A DNA stretch of 64,000 bases from positions 11,965,286 through 12,029,285 of the forward strand of contig NC_135176.1 in NCBI RefSeq assembly GCF_041146795.1, given 5' to 3'. Made by a program: the position numbers and the translations under genes. This DNA comes from Maylandia zebra. Its lineage: Eukaryota > Chordata > Actinopteri > Cichliformes > Cichlidae. Shown here piece after piece: positions 1 to 19,567 of this stretch (position 1 is the stretch's first letter; every line of letters starts with the position of its first letter). The notes below the pieces were generated by a model that worked only from the letters and a program-made list of their open reading frames with translations, made no database searches and was not told the origin of the DNA.

Positions 1-447
1 CCCAGAGCGCAATATACAGGACATGGAGAGAACTGAGTCTCCTGCTGATGCAAGCAAAAACAAGATGTTTACAGGTGAACTAGAAACTGTAAACTGGAGC
101 AGGTCTCAGGTGTTTAGTGTAGAATCACTCCCTTTATTTTGGTAGCATTTAAATACATCTTTAATTTACAGTTTAAAATATATTCTCATGTATTCCATCT
201 TTTGTTTTGGTTTGATTCAGGAAGTAACTTTAAAACTTTATCTCAGTGTCACTGGTTTATGAACTCAAAGAATGCATGGTCATAGCAGTGTTGTAAATTT
301 TCTTCTTATGTTTATTAACATGCAAACTTCTCTTTGCAATTGCTAAACTGATAAAACCTTCACATAATACAAGTAAAAGCAGAGAAAATGCATCGTATGG
401 GTTTCTTATAGTCTTAAAGAGTCATTCCTATTCCGTTAGGTATTGAT
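1..447 (-). other. cnga2 3' UTR and downstream sequence
   Basis: Sequence after the cnga2 stop. Two AATAAA signals are readable on the minus strand, at 311-316 and at 132-137, so the transcript probably ends near 290 or near 110. No other gene is seen here. Confidence 0.5.
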
Positions 448-3400
448 CTAAAGTCTTATTGGTGATCCATCTGTATGGGCAACAAACCCAGAGTCATTTT
501 CAGTGACTGTCCCTGCACCTTCATCCATGTCATTCACATTTGCCTCTGCACAGCAGTCTGTTTGATTGAGGAAATGCTCCAGCAGAGTGACACGCTGCTT
601 TAGCCTTTGCTGAGTGTGTGTGTATTCACTGAGTAGCCGGGCAAACCGAGTCTGAAGGGTGTCCAAAGAGGACTCCAACCGTTCCACCTTCTCCTCTGTG
701 TCCTCTTTCTGTAGCCCGCCACTCTGAGCATTCTCATCCAGAAGACCCTCTTTCATCAGAATCTCCCGGCCCCTTTCCTCTAGCACGGTCTTAGCATCTG
801 GATACTCAGTCACTGCCTCCATCAGGTCGTCCTTAGAGAGGCAGAAGAGGTCAGAGTAACCTAAGCTGCGGATGTTGGCTGTCCGACGATTTCCCATTTT
901 ACTACCTTTGATATTCAAAATGCTGATTTCACCGAAGCAGCTACCAGCGGTGAGGAGAGCGTACTGTGTGACCCCATCATCAGCCACCACAGCCAGCTTC
1001 CCTTCTTTAATGATATACATCTCCTTACCAATGTCGCCCTTTCTGCAGATGTAGTCGCCTGGACTGAAGACCTGAGGGCGTAGTTTAAGCACAAGCTCCA
1101 CCAGCAGTCCTGCCTCACAGTCTTGAAAAATCCGTACTTTCTTCAGGGTCTCCAGGTGGACATTAATAGCAATCTCAGCCCGCAGCTTGTTTGGCAAATT
1201 CTTTAGCACTTCCTGCTCATCTACTGCTTTCTTGTTGGTCCAGAGGTAGTCAAACCATTTGATGACACGTGTCTCCAGTTCTCTGCTGACTTTGCGGAAG
1301 TGCATGTAGTGTTTGATGGCATCAATACGAGCTTGAAATTCGGCACGGGTGGCATTCATGTTGGCAATCATAGAGCCAACATTTCCCACAATTGTAGCAA
1401 AGATTAATACCCCAACAAGAAAGTCAAAGACCACAAACACGTACTCTTCATCTCGCACAGGGGGAGGCATCTCTCCAATGGTGGTAAGGGTAAGAGTCGA
1501 CCAGTAGAGACAGTAGACATAACTCTGAGTCAAGGTGGAATACCCGGGTTTAGAGATGTTTGGGAACACCCACGTATCTGAGCCAAATCCCAAAGACTTA
1601 GATATAGCATAGAAGATGCAGGCATTCCAGTGAATGATGACCAGGATGTAAAGAACCAAATTGCAGATGCGAAAGATGTTGGGGTAGTTGGTGCGTGTCT
1701 CTGTGCGGTCAAAGAATTCAAACATGCGTGGGAAGCGCAGCAGACGGTTAAACCTGAGCTGTGGTGTATGGATGCCTGTGGAGATGTACCCCAGGTCAGT
1801 GGGCAGGATGGACAGCAAGTCAAGCTTAAACTGTAATGTACGGATGTAGCTGTCTCTTAGCTTGGCGTGGTCCTTCACCAGCAAACCTTGCTCCAGGAAC
1901 CCTGAGAAAAATAAATAAAACTCATGTTTAGCTTGGTGGTGGCTGAAAAAAAGTAGAGGGCGGCTCAAATCAAGTTTTTATTTAACAGTTAAACTGGTAG
2001 ATTAGATCCTCTCAGCTTTAATTTTAGAGTCTTTAAGCACATTGTTCGGTTTTTTTGAGCTGCATAATTTGATAAATCCAAGTGGCAATCTCTGGGTCTG
2101 AAGCTAATGCCTAAAGGCCCTTTCACATAGGAAGTGGCATGGGTTGTGCTACATTGTGCTCTCAGACACATTCTTTACTACACTGCACAAAAACAGTTTC
2201 TTACTGTATCAGGCAAACCCCAGCACAACTGGAAGCACCCAGGGAATACTGTACGTGTACGTGTAGTGTAGTGTGACATACATTCTCGTGATCATACCAG
2301 TGCAGCTCATGCTGCTTCCTATGTGAAAGGGCTTTAATTGCCTCAAACGGCATTTTCCTCCAAAGGCCACAGGAGGCTAGCTCTAAAAATATTCATATCA
2401 CTGAAGTAATGATATGGCTTTCTGCACAGTTAAAAATAATTAAAGCCCATTCAAGATGCTCTGATATTGTTTTTTTTCCCCCCTCTTCACTAATAAAATG
2501 ATATCAGTGCACAGGACAGAGTCTATTGATGCACCTTGCTAACCAAGCTAGCATTAGCTATAAATTAGCATGCAACATTCTTCCTCTACATGTGCTCCAT
2601 GTAAAGTACCAAGAAGCAGATAAAGCTAGTGACTAGGTTAACTCTTTCTCTCTTGGACCATGACCAGGGGTAACCGTTATTGTTTTTTTATGAACTCAGT
2701 TGGCTTCTGCCACATTTCAGGCCTGCTTCCACATCAGAAGTTAGAGAATGATCTCTGCTTACAGCTAACTAGGGCTACCATTGGAAACACCTGGGACCTC
2801 TATGTTTGCTAGACTTGTTTGACTTAGGTGTCAAAACTCATTAAGTGAAGCATTTAGCACGCTTCAAGCGCTGGTGGACAACATGTCATGCAAAAAAGTG
2901 ATTGCCTGTATTTAAACTGCTGTAAATAATTTGTTGGCCTATAATATGTGAAATATGTGTCAAATGCATGCCTCATATCAAGCCATCTAGAGCAAACATT
3001 AATCAGCATTCCTGTTACAAGTTAGACGCCACACTCGCTTTTTGGCAAAATTACTTTATATATCCAGTTAAAAAAACTTGTTGACATTAAAAATGTCTTT
3101 TTTTAAGGTGATCTGCCCAAGAGGGCAGCAGACATTACAACAAGTATATCAGTAATTTTGTAAACTAGACTGCTTATAATGTAGGTACAATAAACCAGAG
3201 TCATAAAGATACTTGAAAGACGGGTACTTTTTACATTTTATAACCTCTTTCTAAATCTTGTTCATTAAAGTCTATTTACCAATATAGGTGTAGACTTTAC
3301 ATATAAAAAAAAAACAAAACACCTGTAAACACTATAAATCACTTTTTGACAGACAATCAGTTTTTGGCACTAAAATAATGGAATTTAACAGTACATGGTG

Positions 3401-6400
3401 CTGTGTGTGTGCTGGAGACACACACACATTTTCACACACATTAATGGTTTTATTTCATCATGCATCCCTGATGTGTTCACAAGCCAATTTTAGCATAGGG
3501 TCATCTACATGGTGATATTGTTATTTAGTGGATGTTGTAACTAAAATGTAAAGTTAGTTTGCATTTGATGTGTAAATAACAGGTCCACAACAGGTCCACT
3601 GATGATGCCATAGCCCTGACACTACACACTGCCCTGTCACACCTGGAGAAGAGAGACACGTATGTGAGAATGCTGTTTGTAGATTACAGCTCAGCATTCA
3701 ATACCACCGTTCCCTCGAAGCTGGACAGGAAACTGCAGGATCTAGGACTGAGTAGCTCCCTCTGCAGCTGGATCCTTAGCTTCCTGTCTGACAGACGCCA
3801 AGTGGTCAGACTGGGCAGCATCACCTCATCACACTGAACACTGGTGCTCCACAGGGGTGTGTACTGAGCCCTCTCCTATACTCACTCTACACCTACGACT
3901 GCACTGCCACTAACAACTCCAACATCATTGTGAAGTTTGCGGACGACACTACACTGGTGGGTCTTATCACCAATGGTGATGAGACGGCTTACAGGGAGGA
4001 GGTCAGCACCCTGACCCACTGGTGTCAAGACAACCATCTCACCCTCAACGTCGCAAAGACAAAGGAGTTGATAGTGGACTTCCGGAGGTGCAAAGAAGTA
4101 CACACCCCCATCACCATCAACGGCGCTGCTGTGGAGAGAGTGAGCAGCTTCCGGTTCCTTGGTGTACATCTGGCTGAGGATCTTACGTGGTCAGTACACA
4201 CAAACAAAACAGTGAAGAAGGCGCAGCAGCGCCTCTTCTTTCTCAGGAGACTGAAAAGATTCGGCATGAGCCCCCGCATCCTCAGGACCTTCTATCACTG
4301 TGCCATTGAGAGCATCCTCACTGGATGCATCACCACCTGGTATGGCAACAGCACCGCCTACAACTGCAAAGCTCTCCAGCAAGTAGTGCGGTGCTCTGAA
4401 CGGATAATTAGAGGTGAGCTTCCCTCCCTCCAGGACATCTACAGGAAGCGGTGCCTGAGGAAAGCGGGGAGGATCATCAAGGACTCCAGTCACCCCAGCC
4501 ATAAACTGTTCAGACTACTTCCATCAGGAAGGAGGTTCTGCAGCATCCGGTCCCGTACCAGCAGACTGAGAGACAGCTTTTTCCATCAGGCCATCAGACT
4601 GCTGAGCACTTCATAGACACCTCAGCTTCACTACTGGAACTTTAACATTATGCACTCCATACTGTACAGTAATGCCACTGTTTTGCACATGTCTCAACTC
4701 TGTATATTTTTATATATTTTATTTATTGTTTACTCTATTTAATTTGTAAAATATGTGTACACACACACACACGTAGAAAAATATTTAGTATACACATCCA
4801 GAAATGCATATACTATTATATATTGTACATATATTTATTAGTTTCAGATGTAGCCATTCTTGTATTTTGCTTGTTTACATTATTGTATTTTGCACAACTC
4901 TGTTGCTTGTGAAGCTCGCACACAAGAATTTCACTCACATGTGCTGTACCAATGTACCTGCACATGTGATGTGACAATAAAAGTGATTTGATTTGATTTG
5001 ATTTGAAAAGGAAGCAGCGAGGTTTGAATTAGAAAGCTGAGAAAATATAAAATGAACGCAAAACACTGACTCATTCAGCAGAGAGGAAACTATGTCATCA
5101 GAGTAATCTAAAATTTAAGAAGGCCAGAAGCTGCATTTTTAGGTGGCTTACCTGTCCGGAGTCGAACACAGGTGTCTGTTATGTATAGAGCATCAGAGAG
5201 GTAGTCCAGCACCAGCCAGCAGATGTAGTTGCTCACTTGTAGTTCGTCAAAGCATGCCCTGGAAATGCATTAAAAAAGGATTTAGTGCTCTAGTCTAAGA
5301 AGTGAACACTACACTGTACACCCTCTGGAGGCTGCAGGGCCCCACTGACGCACATACTGTAATGTTATTACCTCGCGACAACAAGGAACCAATTGTAGAG
5401 CACCGCCAAGGCAATAACAAATAACCAGCGGTAGTATACGTCATCGGAGGGAGACACCACAAACAGATCCCACTTTTTCCTGTAAGCAAAAGGAGACTGT
5501 GATTATGACACTCAGCAAAAACTGTTAGTGCACAACAACAGAGAGAAAAACAGCAATATAATGCATCACAACACAATAGCTATATAATTATTTGTTAACA
5601 GCCATATGAGACAGCTACTTTTTTTGTAAATGTGACATCTTTCGGGTCATTTTAAAATATTGTGACGTTCTACTAAATGTAAAATATTTAAAGCTCAGTT
5701 GAGCTATCTTCTTTTCCTTACATAGCACCTTGCAGTAAACCTATATTTCAGCAAGGACAACATAAATTACAGCCTCAGCACTGAGCGGAATAAACACTGT
5801 CTGTAACTCTGGGTGTCTCTACAACTTAATAAGACCTTTCAAGGATTTATTTTAGCCATGAAGCAGAAGGTCCCGTCGTGATTTGTACAAGTGTAACTCT
5901 GTACTCCTTATGCATGTACATGAAGGTGTACATAGTAAAGGTTCAGGGTGGTAGCCGGGCATACCTAAAGATCCCTTTGGCATTGTTGCCATTGGCATCC
6001 AGTTGTGTGTTGCTGATGCGACTGGGGGCCGTTCTCAGCTCAGGGCCACGAAAGCGTTCCAGGAAAGAGTCTGGCCTCTCCTCCTCCTCCAAAAGACTCC
6101 TGTGTGCCCATTCCCGCAGTCTCACCACCAGGCTCACCAGTCTGACACACAAAAGGAACACAACACCGCATCTTTAGGCAGCTTTATAACTTAAAATCAT
6201 GTCAAAATGCATCAGTTCAAACACAGTTAATGTGCGAAACCATCACAGAGCTGCAAATTAGAGCACATGATTTGAGACCTCACTTTGTCTTTCCTTTTCT
6301 ATCTGTAGGACTGGAAAATCTTGAAAAGTCTGAATGAAAAAAGGGACTCTAAATTCCTGCAAATGTAATGAATTTTGTAGCAGTCGACGACCTTCATGAA

Positions 6401-6898
6401 AAAAGACAAAAAGCTCTTCTATAGCCATTTCTACAAAGCCAGACCTTTGCCACAAAAAAGTTATTTAATATGTAATAAGAGCTACACAATAATCTTTCAG
6501 CTCCTTGAATCAGTCCATTTGAAATTGCCATACCATACTGACGTGCCACAGCTGAGTCATCACAGGTTTACCTTGAGATGGCTCCGGTCCTTTGAAAAGA
6601 ATTTCTTGAACTGCCTCCATGAGGGTCGAGAGCAGCGACTCTTTGCAGCTCCGAGGATGTGTCATCACAGATCGATGGGACCCTAGTAGGAAAAAGTGAC
6701 AGCCCGGCTTCTTTAAGCCATTACGAGAGCCTCTGTTTTGTGTCTCTGAACGAAACCTCTGAGAAAAACATAATGAACATGAGGAAGCTCTTTTTACCTG
6801 CTGAGAATGCTCTCTGCTCTCTCGATTTCCTCCTCCAAGCTGGTCTTCACTGACAGATTGTGGGGAGACCGATCTCTCTCTGCCAGCTGGCCCGTCAT
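448..6898 (-). CDS. cnga2: Cyclic nucleotide-gated channel alpha 2 (olfactory type)
   Basis: Pore-forming subunit of the cAMP-opened cation channel of olfactory receptor neurons. Coding exons, 5' to 3' on the minus strand: 6798-6898, 6572-6682, 5965-6141, 5372-5479, 5152-5258, 448-1901. They total 2058 nt, 685 aa, all junctions GT/AG and in phase. Visible parts: a [10 protein letters not shown] stretch (about 72-84) matching the N-terminal calmodulin-binding segment; [14 protein letters not shown]1 about 145-166; pore [11 protein letters not shown] with selectivity glutamate at about 345; C-linker; cyclic-nucleotide pocket with FGEISIL (524-530) and RRTA (540-543); C-terminal leucine-zipper coiled coil about 605-648. 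CNBD wording (SAGSCFGEI-like, [17 protein letters not shown]) is closer to CNGA2 than to CNGA1 or CNGA3. The ATG follows an AG directly; the MTGQ start fits what I remember of fish olfactory channels. Paralogue call is from memory, not alignment. Confidence 0.93.
2113..2336. mobile_element. hAT-like MITE with terminal inverted repeats
   Basis: The left end (AAAGGCCCTTTCACATAGG, 2113-2131) is repeated inverted at the right end (CCTATGTGAAAGGGCTTT, 2319-2336), with one base of difference in the first few positions. The 8 bases outside each end (TAATGCCT left, AATTGCCT right) agree at 6 of 8, suggesting a worn hAT-type target duplication. The interior is about 180 bp and has no transposase. It lies in the last intron of cnga2. 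Confidence 0.7.
3590..5005 (+). mobile_element. 5'-truncated L2-type LINE (reverse transcriptase 3' part)
   Basis: The plus strand encodes the C-terminal part of a non-LTR reverse transcriptase. It starts in the palm ([10 protein letters not shown], then [17 protein letters not shown]) and continues through the catalytic FADDTTLV (about 3935-3958) to a stop at 4614-4616. An apparent single-base loss near 3835 puts the first motifs out of frame with the long 3930-4616 frame; otherwise the 3' two thirds is open. A 3' UTR follows, with CACATGTG elements, an AATAAA and a (TGATT)n tail at 4984-5005, typical of fish L2/CR1-group elements. No target duplication was found. It lies antisense in the last cnga2 intron. 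The L2 rather than Rex1/CR1 assignment is by resemblance. Confidence 0.85.
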
Positions 6899-7755
6899 CT
6901 TTAGATCTGACAGTACGGACAAACACTAATATTAAAGACCCACTTACAGCCATTTAATCCATATTGTGGAGTGTTGGACATGCTCTCCTGCTTCAGTTAC
7001 ACTGTGGCAGGAGAGAAAAGTGTTTATGGTGCATGTCTCAGATAATAGTCAGGGGACTGGGGCGGTGGGGGACAACTGGGACTGTGGTAGATAGTCCCTA
7101 ACCTAGCCCATCATACAGCAGGTGGTTGCTGTGACGACTCATGAGAAATAAAAAGCTCAGTTTTATGGACGCAGCAGCACTTTAGATACACAGTCAAAGT
7201 TCAGTTAAAGCCCAAAAAGTCACATTAAGGCTGCTGTTCTCCCTGCAGCACAGACAGATGATGAGGTGCTTAGATGACTGTTACCATTGTGTGACTAATT
7301 GGTGGGTCATTAATGAAAACACACACACACACAAAGCCATCCTGGAGCTCTGCGGCTCAGTGAACCAGTCAGCTGCTTTCCCTCAGGAACCACATCGCTT
7401 AGGAAACCAGGCTGCTGAGAGAGCGCAAAGTGTGGCATGACATAACAGCACGATGGCTGCTGAGGCCACAAAGAGTGATAATTCACCCCTAAAGTCATCC
7501 AGCTGCCTGCCAGTCCACACTCTGTAACTTTACTAATGTGGAGATGAGACTTTTTTCCCTCTACTTTTGCAAATAATTATTAATTCCGCTTATTGAATAT
7601 GTTACGCAACACAACTTTTTTCCACAGTGCTTCACAGCAAATGTAGATTACTAGCATCATAATAAAGTATATGCCAAACTGGCCTCAGCTTAAACATATC
7701 AGCCTACCTCTGGTTTCCTTGAATTAGTCCAAAAAAAAAAAGAGTTGGTCTTCAC
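6899..7755. other. cnga2 5' region
   Basis: Sequence upstream of the cnga2 start. An acceptor-like AG touches the ATG, so a non-coding 5' exon is expected further right, but no promoter could be fixed. A minus-strand ATGGCT followed by GTAAGT (donor at 6944-6945) could form an alternative two-codon start exon; the intron would be only about 45 nt, shorter than usual. Confidence 0.4.
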
Positions 7756-7984
7756 CAGCCAATCCATCCTTTGTGCCCACGCCGGATGCAAGTCCTGCTC
7801 TTGCACCATTCTCGGTTGTGAGCCTCCTCTCGAAGAGCGCTCTCCTCACATGCGTGAGCACGTGGTCCACCTCATCCTCAGATGGGCTGAGTGCCGAGGA
7901 AGCAGGTAGGGGTGGGAGATGGAGGGTGTGGAAATCTTTCAAGTAGTTGAGAGCCTTGATGTCAGCATCAGACTGAAGAGTATT
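7756..7984 (-). other. Unassigned exon-like open frame
   Basis: On the minus strand a TTTTCCTAG acceptor is followed by 229 nt of open frame ending at a GTGAAG donor-like site. The peptide is coding-like: acidic and leucine-rich at the start, then LPPLPASSALSPSEDEVDH, then a basic stretch with RRALFERR. I do not recognise the family. It sits 0.9 kb upstream of cnga2 on the same strand and has no homology to the channel N terminus. It could be an exon of a small secreted or peptide-precursor gene whose other exons I failed to see, a relic, or a chance frame. Confidence 0.3.
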
Positions 7985-8520
7985 CTAGGAAAACCTTGTT
8001 CCTTTTAACTTTTATTACTCAGGAGAATCGTGAGAAACAGAACAAAAGAATGCAGCCAGTTCACCTGATTTATTTGATTTTCTTTATATATGTAGTCTGC
8101 CTGATTCATATTCTCAGCATTTCTTAATCTGACATTTTTTATATTTGCTTGACAGCTCATCAGCATTTGTAACATATCGGCTTAATGACATATCATAACC
8201 CTTGTTCGCTTGTGAGCCCTCTCATAAACACAATGATAACTTTTCTTAAGCTCATTCATGTCTGAGCAGATGGGTCATTTTAACAGTAGTCGGTTTGGCT
8301 CAAAGAGGTGTGCAGTACAAAAAAGGAAGATTAGCAGAAACAGAAACATGAATGTAGTCAAGCATATGCTGCTGCTTCTGCGCTGATTCCTACTATGAAC
8401 TATCTCATTACATTGCATATAATAAATGTGAGGAATTAAGTATATTTTGCTCACAGTACCTTTGTACTAACATATGATTTTTGGGCTGTACACTTATATT
8501 TGTAGACTTACTGTGAAACT

Positions 8521-8630
8521 TTATCCATCCATTTATTCACTTCTGCTTATCCTTATCAGGGTCGTGGGGGGTTGGGGCCTATCCCAGCTACTATAGAGTG
8601 AGAGGTGGGGAGCCAGGATGTACCTTAGAT
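8521..8630 (+). repeat. Fish interspersed repeat (CCATCCATT...GCTTATCC type)
   Basis: The string TATCCATCCATTTATTCAC, then TGCTTATCC, GGGTCGTGGGGGGTTGGGGC and CTATCCCAGCTAC, matches a very common teleost interspersed repeat. Related copies lie at about 28003-28090 and, inverted, at about 58010-58130. Family name not assigned. Confidence 0.65.
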
Positions 8631-9679
8631 ATAAGGTAAAACACGAACTTAGCCTCTTTTCTTTATGATCTAGGATGGGAACATTAGGATCTGTGGGATA
8701 TTTATGATTATTGACAGTTTGATCCTGAGAGTTTGACTTGAAATATTTTGCTTAATCTTCTCTAGTTGACAAAAAGTATCAAGAGCAGCGATGTTTAGGA
8801 GTCTAAACTTTCACCACAGCCACCACTCTCCACTGCAAATGGAGCTTGAAAACCCAGGCGATGGGGACCACACGAGACTTCTTCATAATCATGCAGCTTT
8901 CCGACAGAGCCTGGCAGTTTCCGCTTTAATCAGATCCTCAAAAACTTAGTGGGAGTGAAGCCCAGAGGACTTTCCATCTGAATAAGATTCAGCCCAGTGA
9001 ACAGTAAACTTCAATCTGCCATTACTATCTCTGTTGGGCAACGAGATTGTTGATGGACTGTGAAGAGATGAGTAAAAGCAGAAACTGTAAGTGCTTTGTT
9101 TTTTTCTTTTACAGAGGTTTTTTTTAAAAAAAAACAAATAAAAAAACAGGTGGGGGATTTTATGGTGAAAAAGAGGAAGAACATAAAGCATAAAGGTAGT
9201 AACATTAACAGAAGCTCAGATAAGAGGAAGGAGAAGCAGTAAAAAAACAACAACAGGTATCTGATGTAAGAGGCGCTTGGAAACAAAGAACTTCCTCCTG
9301 AGTACATTTTGGGATCAATCATTCACAAAACAAAAGATCTAATACACTGAAAGTACTCGGAGAATGCTTAAAAAAGTCATGTTTAACATCAGTTTAAACA
9401 TATTAAATGTTAAAGTGTTTTTAGACTTGTATGTATCCTCTTCTATGGTTACTTGTAACCATACCAACCACTGTTTGTTCATACCCTTCAAGATGTTGAG
9501 CCAAGATGATGCATTTCTTGCATGATGAATCCAGCATCACTAATTATACTTAATACGTCACTTTATTCAGATAAACTGATATATTACCCATGTAAAAGAC
9601 ACAGACATGGTCACCAACAGTGCATTTAAATGATGCTCAGATGGCACTAAGGGCCCCAAAGTGTGTCAAGTAAAAAATT

Positions 9680-9905
9680 GTTGGTATAATCCATACTTTC
9701 ATACTGATTACACCAAATTCTGATTATACCTTCTGAATGGTGCAGCAGAAATCCAGACTCATGAGACCAGGCGACATTTTTCCAATCGTTCTATTTTCCA
9801 GTTTTGGTGAGCCGATGAGAATTATGGCTTAGTTTTTGTGTTCTTTGCTGAAAGGAGTGGCACCTTGTGTGGTCTTCTGCTGCTGTAGTCCAACTGCTTA
9901 AAGGT
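9680..9905 (+). repeat. Degenerate fish interspersed repeat
   Basis: Phrases such as CCAATCGTTCTATTTTCCAG, TTTTGGTGAGCC and GGAGTGGCACC...GTGTGGTCTTCTGCTGCTGTAG match a repeat abundant in fish genomes, which I recall but cannot name. The copy is diverged and incomplete. The rest of 7985-9680 holds nothing recognised beyond the repeat at 8521-8630. Confidence 0.55.
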
Positions 9906-9949
9906 TAGACATGTTAGCTTTCAGACATGCAGGTATTTGTGTTTAACAA

Positions 9950-10150
9950 GAAACTGAATATGACATCTTACATCTTTGTTGCTATGCAGATGATACCCAG
10001 CTTTATTTTTCCATGAAGTCAGTTAGGTAAACTACAGGCATGTCTTATAGGCATTGAAGCCAGGACGACCTCTAAATTCATGCTTTAAAATCTCCACAAA
10101 ACTGAATTTATTGCAATCTGTCCTAAAAATCTTAGAGACATAATGTCTGT
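9950..10150 (+). mobile_element. LINE reverse-transcriptase fragment
   Basis: The plus strand reads YADDTQLYFSMK (about 9981-10016), the catalytic YADD box of an L2/CR1-group reverse transcriptase. It is followed, after frame breaks, by a stretch resembling the region after the palm (LHKTEFIAICPKNLRDI). Short and heavily worn, it is unrelated in position to the better preserved LINE in cnga2. 10150-11100 holds nothing I recognise. Confidence 0.65.
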
Positions 10151-11099
10151 TGCTCATAGTGGGTTGTGTAGATGTGCGAGGTAGGTGTGTGAGGTTTGCT
10201 TCTAATATTGTAGAGACTTTATCTTACAATATAAAGTCCCCGAATTAGTGCTATATAATTACAACATAATGTTTATTTTGATCTACAAGTAACCAAAGCA
10301 TCCACTTTGTTTGTATTGTAGCCAGGTGGAAGTTCGATATTATGGGACATGCCACTGGATGGCGCTGTTTCTTTTGGGGTACCCCTGAGAGCGCAAGGGA
10401 TCATGGGGATCTACAGAGACGGGAGTGCTAGCTTGCATTGGTTTTATGTGGGTGTGCAATGCCTTTTTTTTCGCTGCGTGATCTGTTTTGAATGCAAAGT
10501 GTGCAACAGTTAAGGCACCAGGAGTGGCTGCAACCAACTTCGCCGTTCATCTCAGAGGGATCTATATTCCGTTTTCTGCTGAATTAATGCACTGTATGTA
10601 TTTGAGTTCACACTTGTATTATACTATCTCTATGGGTAAGAGGGAAATGTACCTTGTTAACTGTTTAATCTTGGCTCTGTATCTTAGCAGGAGAAGCCAC
10701 TACAGTTATTTTTGCACTGCTAAGTTTGTTTTATTTATGTATGGGTTTATATCACACACAAAATGACGCTAGACGTCCTTGAGTTCCAGATGCTGATAAA
10801 GTTGGGGAAATAACCTGCAGTAGCAGTGGGTTACCACTGCACAAAGCTGTTACTGGATAAGAACTGTCTGTAACAATTTTATTTCTTTATTTTTACAACC
10901 TTTTTTATTTTCTTCTGAGCACTTACTTTATCATTCAGATTAAAAGAACCCCAAAGATAATCTGTGTTCTGGGCTGGTTAATTTAGCCAGGCTAAATAAT
11001 GTTGTAAAGTGAAAACAAAATAGTAAATTTCATTTTTTAAAGAAAAGTGGAAGAGCTTAAAAGATGAACTTGTGGTCAGAAATAACCACGATCAAACAT

Positions 11100-12087
11100 A
11101 AGACTGGTTTTCCAAGGCATATTTATTGTTGCATGTAAAGCCCTTAGGAATAGACATGAACACGAGACCAAATACAATCTGGCCATTGTCATAGAGTATC
11201 ATAAAGCTACCTGGAATGAAGTTGCAATTTATATTTGGTAACGGTGAATACAAAAGGAAAGGAAAAACTCAACGCATGAGTGCAAGTTGTCTTTGAGACA
11301 AGAAGGCACAGCAGAAGCCAGGAGAATCCAGTCAGCCTGCTCTTCATCCAACGTAACAGATACTTTAAAAAACAAAACAAACAAAAAAACAAAAACCCAA
11401 ACAACTAAGACCAGAAACACCCAAAGAACAGCATTTACATCGCATAATGATCCCAATAAACAAACAAATGACGAGTACAAGAATACAGATAGCACATCAT
11501 GGTCTTTACTATGATCAGACCTTATGGCTTCTGTATATGGATATGTAGACGTTTACGTTGCCAGTTAAGATGCCAGTTTAGGCCATGGTTTTACTTCATC
11601 AAGTGAGAGGAAATGGTTGTCTGATGCCTCTTCTCTTTTTATTCCCCCTCCCCCTTCCCAAACATTTACCAAGCATTTATTCATAACTATGGTATTTGGG
11701 AATGTGTTTTGCTTACTCAAGGCTATAATTTACTTATCGAGCTGAGTAAAAATATGTAAACAACCTTGCAGCTGCAAACAGGCACGCTCGCTTAAAAAAC
11801 ACAAAACAAAACAGCATTCTTACACGTTAAGAGTTCTGCATACTGAAACTGTAAAGATGATCAAAGTCTTTAGAAATTTTAGTTTTGCAGCCTCACTTTA
11901 AATAAGATGAAAGCACATTATTCTTCAGAAAACACCTCTATTAATCAGAAGATGCAGGGACACATGCAAATGTATGATTCTGACACACAAGAAAAAAAAA
12001 AAAAAAACAATTCCTTCGAATGGGGCAGCTCTCTCAAAATGCTAATGGCCTGTGGGTATGAGTAATTGTCACAATGATTCCAGCTAG
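11100..12087 (-). other. pls3 3' UTR
   Basis: About 1 kb after the plastin stop. Minus-strand AATAAA signals lie at 11676-11681 and 11122-11127; the second would give a 3' UTR of about 980 nt. It includes an A-run (plus strand, about 11991-12007). Several long open frames here come from low-complexity AAACAAA sequence and are not coding. Confidence 0.5.

Positions 12088-19567
<7,480 letters not shown>

Larger units (their letters stand above)
1902..5151 (-). other. Last intron of cnga2
   Basis: This 3.25 kb intron separates the S2-S3 exon from the large terminal exon. It contains a hAT-like MITE near its 3' end and a 5'-truncated L2-type LINE in the middle. The stretch 2340-3585 shows only AT-rich sequence with no recognisable coding or repeat family. 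Confidence 0.8.

Noticed and set aside
4025-4502. Minus-strand frames within the LINE
   Set aside because: Antisense shadows of the reverse-transcriptase frame.
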